A stretch of 64,000 bases of DNA from contig CP137666.1 in the NCBI GenBank assembly GCA_037976565.1, positions 61,564,605 to 61,628,604 of the forward strand. The letters are read 5' to 3'. Both the position numbers and the translations under genes were made by a program. Position 1 is the first letter of the stretch. Every line of letters begins with the position of its first letter. The notes under the pieces are model-generated. The model was given only the letters and a program-made list of their open reading frames with translations. It had not been told where the DNA came from and did not search any database. Source of the DNA: Mesocentrotus franciscanus. Lineage: Eukaryota; Echinodermata; Echinoidea; Camarodonta; Strongylocentrotidae. This document shows positions 37,701 to 49,700 of this stretch, one piece after another.

Positions 37701-40700
37701 TAATATACTAATCCATATTTTAGGGACATGCATGGACTTGTCTTTGCTTTATTTATTTAACCACGCTCTAACACCTTTCCTTTTCTTGTTCTATTCTTAT
37801 GTAGCACTCGTACAGTGTAAGTACACACTTCTACGTTCCCCAAATTATTTCAACTTGCAATAGCTTTGATTTATCATATTTATAACATATAAATGAATCA
37901 ATTTCATCAATTGAGAACATTATTGATTTAACTGCTGCTTATTTGTGAGGAAATTCTTGTACAGTATAAATCCTTTACATGTAGATCTTTTGAACAATGA
38001 GAAAAAAGAATGTTTTATCTATATTAGATTTCATGAAATGAGAAGTAAAAATAAAATAATGCTTTGTTCATTGTTAAACTGCACCACACTTTCAAACTTA
38101 AACCCAATAATATCTATGGAAAGCCTTTTTCATTACTTTCTCTCTTCAAGAGTATTGATGGTACTATTACTAGTCTTTCCTGTCGCAATCTGTATAAATG
38201 CTCAATAGAGCAAACAGATATTTTTTTTGTATAAAATGATACTGGTAGAAAGGCCTCGATCATGGTCTTTTATCTGATATTTTATAGTAATGAGTAAATA
38301 ATTGTCTTGATATTAATGGCATTTGCTTTCAATTCTCCCCACTGTCATAACAGGATAGCAAGAAAGATAAGGAAGAAACACAGAAAGGAGGAACAAAGAA
38401 AGACGACAAATGGAAGAAAGGTAAAGAAACTGTATTCCTTATTGTTTCAAATGATTTAAGTATCTAATCAAAATTTAGGCAAAATGTCCTATTCTGCTGT
38501 CTTTGGGGCTCTTTCTTCTTTGCTATGATAAGCATGCAACCAAATATTGTTCAATATTGTACAGTGTACATTCAAGCTGCCATATAGGCCCCCTTCTCTG
38601 TTTGGTATGCAATATTTCCTCATTTTCCTTGCCTGTGTCAAAATTTTATTGTATAGTAATTGAAAGTGAAAATAAAATTGTATTTGCTGAATATTATGCT
38701 TTTATATTGCAAAATTTTCGAGTGAGAAGGTAAAAGATTGTAGTTACATGAATAATGTGCACATGTACGTATTAGCATATAGCAGAATAGAAGAGGTGAG
38801 TTGGCCCGTCAGCTTTTATTTACAGCAATCTAGAGCTTTCTTAATGAATTGTTTATTTGAATCATGTTATTTGTGTCAGTTATCTTACATGTACCATATT
38901 GAATTGCGATTATTACTTGTGTTTTGCATTTTTTAATTCCTTATTTTGTCATAAATGCAGAGTATATGTGTATGATTTGTTTCTCTCATCTCCTTTGTTT
39001 TTGATGATGTATGAATTCTTTGGGCAAGCTAACTACTACTTTTCCTTAGCTAACCATATGTTCTTCTTTTACCCTCCCCTCCCCCAAAAATATATATATC
39101 GTTTATTGTCCTCAATAATTGCCCTCATTTTCTGAAGTCTTATAAACTACAAATTGATTTACATTGCATGTCAAACAAATTAAAAACATGTTTATATGTC
39201 TCTGATGCAAAATATTTATGTCAACATTTTAAAAATTGCTGAATTTATCTGTTACTTTGAATTTGAAAGTACGATGATATTCATTTTTTCTTTGCCTTTC
39301 CCAAAATTACATTTCAATTACTGTCACTGTAATATTTCATGCACTGCTTGCATGTTTCTTTCTAACATAAGGTACTTCTTCATGATAAAAATTTCCTCTG
39401 AATCCTATTGCCTAACAAGCTTTTTTTAATAACTAGAAATCTGTTGGCCCTGTTTCTCTTATTCAAGATTTTGAATTTTTATGCAATCTTTATCAGGCAA
39501 AAGACTACTGCATTTTCCAGAATATTGTTCTTGTATAATTTTCTGTCATAGTTTTATTGGAATTAATTTAAACAAAAATTATTTTGTTTAGAGAGTACCT
39601 ATAGTTAATTGTAGTTGCTCAGGGCCCTTGAGTGTGAAAGTGCTGCTCTGTTGTGAAAATACAAATTAATGAAATTAATATTTCTGCAAATCCTTTTCTT
39701 TCATATTTTCTTTACTTCACTTGAAAGCTGTTACAGAAAGTAAGGCTGTTGTCTTTCTCTACCAATATCTTGTGAAAACGAAAACACAATCAATTCACAA
39801 TTCATGCAGAGAAGCAGTATGCATCATGGTCCATTTTTTCATGAATCTGTTTATAGCTCAGATTTAGCAATTAAAATTGATTTAACAAAAAAACATTAGT
39901 AGTATACAACTATGTTCGTTATCACAACAGCATCATGTTTCAGATTGGTAGCCTGTCATTTTGATAGATTGAAATGAAAAATATACGTACCCACAATTCA
40001 CAGATCTTGTTTATTTCTTCTTTTACTCTTTAGAATATATTTTTCATATTCTAATACTAACAGATCTGTAAAAAAAATTACTAACTATCTCTCTCACATG
40101 TTTAGAATACATATTGTTAGATTATGAATATATCCCCTTTCCACTTTTTTTATTTTATAGAAACTAATCTTAGTTTCCTGCTAACAACCCACACACTGTT
40201 ATCATGTAATACTTGATCTTAGAGTATTAAATGTCAAATACTTGATTATTTCTTTTCATTAATCAATTTTCTTTTTTTTAATGGCAATCTGAGAATTGAT
40301 TTTTCTTATGTTCGAATGCTAGTTTGGTGCTCCATTGATATAAACTGGAAATTGATTTTGTTACAGTGTATCTTTTTCTGCCTTATTTTTCTGTTTAATT
40401 CTCTTTTTTCTATGCCTTCTTGAATTGACTTCTTGATTCCAGAATCATGATTCAAAGATATTTCAAAAGGAATTATAAATTGAAATTAGTTTTGTATGCG
40501 AATGACAAAGTTCAAAGATTTCAGGTGGAAGAAATGCACTATTGAATTTTTTGTTTTTACTGAAATATAAGTTAGCACTTATATTTTCTTGGTTCCTAAT
40601 AAATAATCAGTTTTACATTTCAACTTGCATTTTATTCAAAACCAAATTGGAAAACTTGATATCTGAACTGATTTAGAAGCTGTGAATAATAAACATGAAT

Positions 40701-43700
40701 GATTATTTCCCAATTTTGTTTCTTTAACTCTGCAGATGGTCTGTTTTCTAATATGACACAATTGTAAAAAAAAGCAATAAACATGCCTAATAACAATTTA
40801 AATTCAACATGAACTATGCCGCAGTAAATGGATAATTGCTCAAAATGAAAATCCCAGATTTTCGTAGAGTATAGTTATCATTTCCTAATTTAGACCCTTT
40901 ATGCATGCTTTACTCTTTCTTCTTTTTAGCTGGCTTTAAAATGTCGTTAACTGGTAATAGAATAGATCCTTTGTATTTTATCACATTTCATATGCAGTGA
41001 TATACTTGTGCACTATCACACAGATCTTCTCCAATCCGCACCACTAATATTGCATCCATTTGGAACCCTTACCTCACTCTTATTCCTGGTAGTTCTGCTT
41101 AACATTTCATTTTTTTGAATGTATTAAAATAACCCTGATATCTGAACATGTGTAAAGCTGGCCTCATGCAGTGCTAATTTTGCTGCATTACACTAGATTG
41201 TAACAATTTAGATAAATTTTAAGTTCTACAATTTGACAGGGCTGGCTTCGATCATTATGACAGGGCTGGCTTCGATCATTATGACATCACATCTTCAAAT
41301 TTCTGAAATAGTATTGTCTTTTATTATACCTACATTGTAGTGTAACATGGTATACATGTGCATGTGAAGTACAGGAAAATATCCACTGTATGAGGCTGGC
41401 TTTAAAATGACTAATATTTTGCTAAGGAAGATTCAAATGTTAGTGTATGATCCTTGTTGAATGAATGTACTCCTACATGTATGCTCATTTATATATCTAC
41501 ATGTACCATAGCCACATTTTCACTTACTTTCATTTTGGTTGATCTCAGTTTAAAGTCATCATGTATTTCATTTGAATGTTTCCCTGTGTACCATTTTTGC
41601 CATATAAATACTAGTGTGTCCATTTTTGTTAACATATTTGTTTTTATATGCTGTATATAATATATGTACAATATCTGTTCTTTCCCATGATTCTGTTTTC
41701 ATTGGAAATACAATGTGTGCCAAGATATTGGTTGGAATTGCTAGAAGAGCAAGAAAACATAAACACAACAACTCATTAACCGTCTTATAAAATATGTTAT
41801 TTTGCAGGCAAGCTAAGAATGCATAAATAACATCAAAACATATTACTTTTTGTTTAAACGTGCTACATATAAATAATATGAGCATGCTCAAAACTTCATA
41901 CTAAAGGTTTTGTGTGCAAGTCATCCTTGTGTAATGACTCCTGAGCGCCAGATGGACCTTAACTCATATCATTTAAGATGAAATTATAAGTGCCTTTCTG
42001 GGTCTCAACAGATAAACAGCAGGATAAATACCTATTTGAATTCCAATCAATCATATCAAGGAAATTCTTTCCTAAAGTATTATCTACTTTTCATTCCCAC
42101 AATGGGGGATAATCTCGCTGTCATTATCAACAACCTAATAAGTGAAACACCCCAAACAAACACACTAAAAATTGTTAGACTTAGATGGAAGTTTTTTTTC
42201 AAATTGTTCTTGTTGCCAATTTAATGCAAACGATGAAGAGGATTATAATTTTCTCCCTTCTGCAACTCTTGCAATGTCCATACTCTGCATCCAATTACCC
42301 TCCAACATGTTACATTTACATACCATTTTAATTATAATGAAAGTTTTTAGTCTTGACTTCTGATAGTGGCAGAAAATATATTCTCTCAAGACCATGCAAC
42401 CTTCAAGCTAGACTTCAAATAAATGATATCTTTCAAATTATTTTGATTATAAAATGTATGATAGCTAGGTAAGAAGTATAATGTATTGAGCTAATTGTCC
42501 GAAGCTAATGTAAAGTAAAACCAGCAATCTTCATGACTTGAAACTTTTGCAAATTCTGTTAATAATGACAACAGTTTTCACAGCACAAAAATTACAGGAA
42601 GGAAAATATTTTGTGTTGTGATTCGATCTATTTCTAATGTCTGATATTATTTATGTAGAAAGTTTTTAGAAAATTTCAGAAATGTTAACCACTTTAATAG
42701 TTTCTGTTGTTTACAGTAACATGCAGTCTCATATCAGTTGTGCTTTTCAGCAAATAGGATTTCAAGCTATTTTTTATATTTTGCTGATAAAAACAACCAA
42801 CCCATCTGTGGGATGATAAACAATTCATGATTAATTTACTCCGATGTCTCTTGAAATACAGACCATAGAAATAAATTGATTTCATCTTTAGTATGAAGAG
42901 GGGATCACAAGGGAACGTACGCGCATAAACTGCCAAGCTTTTCGGTTTTACCCAAGGCATTGTAAAATAGATTAGATATGATTTATTTGAGTAAGGGGAG
43001 TAATTTTTCCATAAAACTTTAAAATCTTAATGATAGGCTTTAAGTGCCTCAACTATGAAGAATTAAATTGATATGTATGTGGGTGGAAATTCAATGCAAA
43101 AAATGGCTGATGCAAGAGTTGTTTAAATTATTTGATATACAGCATGATCCTGTTTTTATTTGAAAACCATTGTGTTAAGACTTAGAAAGAATCACATACG
43201 TAAGGGGAAAACAAAAGTTGGATGGCTGCCAGACCATCTTAATCCTTGCTTTTAACTTCCTCTGAGAGGGACGTAAATTTTTAAAACCTGTCAAGTTGTC
43301 AGAAGTATTGGTACTTTCATTTTTTGTTGTTGTAAATTGACGACATAATCAGAACAAAAAAGCCATTAATAATTGTTGTTATTTTACTAAACATAGACAC
43401 TGAAGAAAGCCTGAAAATATATGAATATTTAATGCTTGCAAATATTATACATAGTTTATGAAATGAATCAGAAACTGCAAATTTTCAACACTACATAATA
43501 AAGCATTACAGAATTTTGTAACCAATGCAAGATTGCAACACTAATGATGCAATCAAGCTTATAAAGGCATATAACAGATGTGTTCTCTAGAGTTGTCATT
43601 TCATCAGCCCTGATAAATTTTGTATAAATTTCACCCTTGTAACTGTCTTGTAACAAAAATGTAGAACATTGGATATATATGTGTATTACATCTGTGTATA

Positions 43701-46700
43701 AGAATCTTTCTTCAATCATCTCACACGTACATGTACAATATACCACACATTTTTTTAGAATGAGTGTGTGTGTGTGTATTGAGTTTTTAGAGACATGTAT
43801 CAATCAGATATGATTATTTACGTCTGGGGACCGACCTTTAAAGTCACCATCCGAAAGACGCGATTCAGTTTCGAACCTGCGTCCTTGGCTGAATCAGTTT
43901 GTAACTTCCACTGTTAGCTGGATTACAGGCGCACGCCACAACGCCTGATGTAACCTTCAAGCAGTGTTTTCATTTAAGAGACTGTAGAATATTGGTTACC
44001 CCTTTGAGCTGCATTGCTTAGAGTTACTCTAAAATGCATTCACAAGTACTTTGTACCAAGCTTCATAGCAAATATGCGCAGTTAATAAGATTTTTGTAAT
44101 CAGGAAAATGTATTGATTGATCTTGAGTTAGGAAATAAGGCATGCTTTCATACACCTTTAAATGTATCCATAAAATAGGTTATTACTTTACATATTGCTA
44201 TTTGGAGCCAGAAGTGTGTTAACTCATACATGAATGCTTTAACCCTAAAAAGGCCGGGCTATTTGAGGTCTTAATACAGCGGGGGTGGGGGGGGGGGCAT
44301 TATGGCCCTCTAAGATCTCGGCCATTCGCCGCGAAAATTTGAACGCATGTCAAGTGAAGTGTATAGAATACTATGGTAAATTTAATTTTTTGAAAAATTC
44401 ACTCATTTGCATATTTATGGTAATTTATGCAAATAAGGTCATAAAATTCATCTTTTTACCCATAAATCATATATTCTTTATATTTAAGCATTCTTTTTCA
44501 CTACATGTATTTGTTAGACCGTTTGAAACAATAATACGACAACAAAATTTGGAAGAGCTAGGTTATTTCTTATGTTACCTCTTGTTTTGATAATTTCTTA
44601 TGTATATATTTTCTTGTTTTTTTGTTTTATTTCATATCTAACTACAATTCAACTATTTTGACTCCCAAAACAAACACCTAAACTGTAAACAAGACCCAAT
44701 AACCAATGTTTTTTCTCTTTTTAGGAAAAATGACATTTCCATATGTTTTGTAAACAAATCACGAAAATGAGCGATTTTCGGGCTGACATGCAAAGACAAA
44801 AGGTCACATGACTTTGTAACTGTACGTCCGATTTTCAAAAAAATTGTTTTAAAAGATGCGCAAGACTTGAAAAAAAAAAGTCAGCGAGCGGCGGGGCACC
44901 ATCCGTATGCGTTCCCTAACAATCAGAAAAATCACGGAGGGGGCATAATGGCCTCTCCCCGGCCTTATTAGGGTTAACACAGAGTTAACACCCTTCTGGC
45001 TTTGAACTGATGATATTCCAACCAATTATCTTTCTTTTATGCAATACTTACTGCTTTTCATGATAAGTGAATGTGTTATATTTGTCTGTTGCTCAGAGTA
45101 CATATAGCTTGCATGTTCATGTTATTGAAGCCTAGCTGTTCATTGTTATTTCTTGTTTGCATTTGCCTATGATTCTGTACCTCGCATTTCATCACCCACA
45201 CCACTCCCTTGCAGGTGGTGGTCGTGCTACTGCAGTCACCATAGGTATGCATCCCATTCAAAGAAACACATACATTCCATTTTTACTGTAGCTTCTTTAG
45301 ATACTACATTTCTGGAGATCCGAAGTTCCAAATGTTTCTGGGAAAAAATTCCCCACCTCCCTCCAAAAAATAAGTTATTAATTACCAGCTATTAACCTGC
45401 TGAAGTACAGTTTAAACTCTTTACTCTCCTACCATCAGACTCTAAGATGGCCACATTTTTCAGAGTATCTGTACAGTTTGGATATGGTACACATACATGT
45501 ACACTTTATGTGTGCCAAGGGTTTACTGTGGCAATCCACTGCTTGTTCTATTAGTCCACCAAAGCATTTTAAGAGTTAATGTTTTAAAAGCATGATAAAC
45601 TCTTTTGATGTAATCTCATCATTATTTTGATACAAATTAAAGTGATATCTGAAGGTGCTGAATTTCTAGAAATGTTTGGGACCAGTTTCATTCTCACACC
45701 CATCTTCTCCAACCTTACTTGTCCTGTCTCTGACCCCATTTATTCTTTCCTTTATATATTTTCCAAATAGCATTCCTTTAATTCTTTGAACTTCTTCCAT
45801 AATTTTCTGGGATCTGTTACTTTGACTCCTGCCCATCCCAGTATAAAATCACTCCAGTCACCCCATTAAAAAAAAATAATTCCTTCACTCCCATTGTTCC
45901 ACTTAATTCTAACCACTTTGATTAGGTCCTCCCAATCCCACTGCTTGAATTCACTCAATCCAGCACCTTAATTCTTTCCAATTACATTGCTTGAATTCAC
46001 TCAATCCTATTTCTATTGTTTAAATTCAACTTCTCCCATTGCTAGATTTCATATAGTCCTATTACATGAATTCACCCGATTCCATAGCTTAAATCTGTCT
46101 GATCCCATTGCTTGAATTCATCCAATCCCATTGTCTGAATTCATCCAATCCCATAGCTTACATTCATCCAATCCCATAGCTTACATTCATCCAATCCCAT
46201 AGCTTACATTCATCCAATCCCATAGCTTACATTCATCCAATCCCATAGCTTACATTCATCCAATCCCATAGCTTACATTCATCCAATCCCATAGCTTACA
46301 TTCATCCAATCCCATAGCTTACATTCATCCAATCCCATAGCTTACATTCATCCATTCCCATAGCTTACATTCATCCAAACCTATTGCTTACATAAATTCA
46401 TCCCATATATCTCATTGCTCGAATTTATTCAACTATAATTGATGTTCTGATCTTTCCCAACACATTGCTTGAATTCTTGCCAGTCCCCAAAGTTTTAATA
46501 CAAACATTGCTTTAAGTGAACATTCCTAGTACTCTGTGCTTTCCTATGTGTTTTTGTTTTCTTTAGCTTATAGCTCACTCTATTTGTGGTACAATTCTTT
46601 ACTATCTTCTATATGCCTATACATATAGTTCACACTTTTGTTGTATATAGCTTTTCTAATCATGACAACTTTTCTTTCTCCTTATCTGTCCTATTCAATC

Positions 46701-49700
46701 TACCCTTCTGTATGCGTGTGACAGTTAACCTTCCTAACTCTTGTTTAAGAAATTCTCTGTTGCTGCCATTTTGATTTTGATGATCACCGAACAAAAAGCT
46801 TGTGATTACTAAGATTTCTCTTATTATATGCAAATTCGTGTGCTTTTACACACCTATAAGATTAACAAAAATGCTGTTATTTTCAAAGTCAGTTCACCAC
46901 ACTATTAGAAATGATTGGAGGGTAGTTTGGTCTACTCACATTCTCTTCAACCTGTCCTGAAGTGTGTTTGGTTCATTACTATCATAAAGAGATTATTTGT
47001 AAAATGTTTTAAATATTATATGGCATGTCTAAACTAATTATATTCTTCAATTTTATATGTTAAAAATCATATGTATGAGTTTTGGTTAGTAAGGTTGGCT
47101 ACATTTAAATTCTTAACTGATATGTTTTTGTATTATTTTGTTTTGTCTCTTCCTTTTATCATGGTGACCCCTATAATTAAAATTAATCCATAACAACCCC
47201 TGCTCCCATGTCAAACTCCTTTGCCCTTATAATCTTTATCTCATGTCACCAATTATCCACATGAACATTTTGTTCTTTGAAATTTTCTCCAATTACCCAC
47301 TTTCCTTTTCCAATGGCTTAATGGCTAAAACACCTCGATCCCCTCTTCCCCTCTTTCCCACCCCTTCCCCAATGCTTTACCAACCCCTCCTTTGCCCCCA
47401 TGCATCTTAAAAATTCACCAATGAAATCGCCCCCACATCATCTGCATCAACATGTGTTGTCAACCTTGTGTTTACCAAATCAACCTGAATGCATCATCCA
47501 TAAACAGATTCTCAGCGATACGGATCAAGAGGTGTTTGTTATCATTTAAATATATTATTAATTTAGTTTTCATCATCTCATCAGTCAGGTTCATTCCCAC
47601 AAGAGCTCTCTGTTTGCAGGGTCATTGAGTTTTTTCCTTCTAAAATCAGGACTTAAATCTGCAGTTAAAATTAATTTCATTAAAATTTACACAAAATTAA
47701 GTTTTGTTGTGTTGAAGCCAGAGATACTATTTGATATTTGACAGAGTTCTGGTATCAAATCAGCAAAGACAGTAAAATTCAATAATATATCAACAAAAAT
47801 GAAATGTTCTAAACATAGTCAAAAAATAGTGCAAAAACAGCACAGAAAATATTTTTTGTACTATTTTCAACTCTGAATATATTTTTTTATATCTTTTGTT
47901 TCAAATCTTTAGCCTAAAAATATGTTTTTTGGTCTATTTTCCATGTTTTCCATAAGAAAATAGAAGAAAAATAGTCGAATTTTCAAGGAAATGCCATAAA
48001 AATAAAGAGAAAAAAAAAACAAAAGATGTTTTTTCTGCATGTGAAAAACGACCAGGGATGCTTTACTGCTTTGTAAAAAAGTCTAATTTCTCTGAGAGTC
48101 TATCCATACTCACAGTGTTAATGCCCATCTGGCTGTGGATGAACAGACTATTTTGCCTAAAGTGAGCAATTCTCTTTATCCTTTTTATTTTTGGGGTAGT
48201 ATCAGTTTTTTAGTAATACTTAGTAGTGACCCTTTAATTGAGTTGATTTCATGAAATAATGTTTGCTGAAAGTGGGAATGAACTATTTACTGTAGTACAG
48301 CTAGTAGCAGTAATAAGCTTAGATATTCATTCCATCCATGGGTGAGGAGGTGTGGATGTAGCTTGATAATGATACACTTCTTAGATAAAAGTTATTAGAT
48401 TTTTTAGTCATATGTCAACTGTGTTGGGACACTAAAATTACATGTAGCATGTCACTGTCATTTGTAGCAATGTAGAATCATCTGTGAAGTCTTGCATGAA
48501 ATCTAACCTTCATGAATCATTACTGATTTTGTCATCAAATGTGTGACCTTTTCAATCAAATGCAATGGTAAAAACCAATATATGACATAATGACACCCAT
48601 TTTTAGGACATGCCTATGCAATGTATTTGATTTACTCATTGACTCTTTATTTGCTGCAGACAGAAATATCCTTAATTGCCACATTGTGTGTCTTTATATC
48701 TTTCCGTACACAATGAGTATGTGACAAATATCAACTGTCGCAGTACAGTTTTTGCTCCATTAGTTTGCCAAAGCAAATAAGGAGTCAGAATTTTGATTAA
48801 TTATGCAGATTATGAATCCTGTGTAATAGTTTTGCTAAGCACAGTTTTCTCAATTTTTCCCCTTTAAAGATTTAATCACAACTAATCATGCCAGTGTGTA
48901 TATCATTTTTGCTGTGCTTATTTCTAAATACCATTTTGAAAGTGTGTTTCAAGTTAGAACAGTGGAGACTTTTCTTTGCTTTTGCTGTGGTTAAAAGGAA
49001 AAGTCATACTCACAGCCCCATCTCTAAAATGAACTTTAAAACTTCTATATTGTCTATAATATTTCATCAAATTGCTGTCTCTCAATTGACTGCCTTTGAG
49101 GGCTTCTAAAAGTCATCAATCAAGAAATGATAAACTTAAAAGAAGAAGAAATGAAAGGAGATACATAACTCTGAGGCATTTCGATTTTGCAGCGGGATTT
49201 ACGTCAGTGTAATGTTTACATGGTATGGCAACTTGTATATGTCTCTTTTTTTTTCTTCTTGTTATTTTAATATATTCGCCTCTTCACATGTTCCATGGCA
49301 AGTTTCTGGAAGCTTTAAGATCAGTTTGATATTATGTGGAGAGGACAAAATCTTCCCTTTTTTTCTTCTTAAACTCCACATGCAGTTAACATTAACACTG
49401 TCTTTCATCATTTAAAGAATCACAAATACATTGACTTGTTCTTGTTAGTGTGTCGTTTGACATTCATCTAACATTCCCAACCATAATTTCATCTAACTCT
49501 TGTAATCTGTATAGAGCTTGGTCGCAATTATTTTCAAAAATGTGCTCAGGAAATTTCTAGGCATTGCCTGTTGAAACATTACTATACTTGTACCTTTATG
49601 AGGTGCTTTTAATAAGTTTCCTGGTCAAAATTGGCAATTTTTAGAAAATGCTTGCGTCAATGTTATATTCAGTCGCCTAATAACACATGTTTACTTAGCA

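Larger units (their letters stand above)
33252..38353 (+). other. LRRC71 intron 10
   Basis: It contains a 925-bp transposon (33327), a 57-bp minisatellite (34240), a duplication (35378), a SINE fragment (36355), a foldback element (36921) and a candidate microexon (37805). Confidence 0.8.

Noticed and set aside
43840..43950. Human Alu contamination
   Set aside because: Similarity is confined to the short 7SL-like head; the rest is a marine-type SINE body continuous with local sequence.
46141..46370. Regular repeats reminiscent of a CRISPR array
   Set aside because: Units are directly adjacent without spacers, inside an intron of an animal gene; the same applies to the 13-bp and 15-bp arrays.
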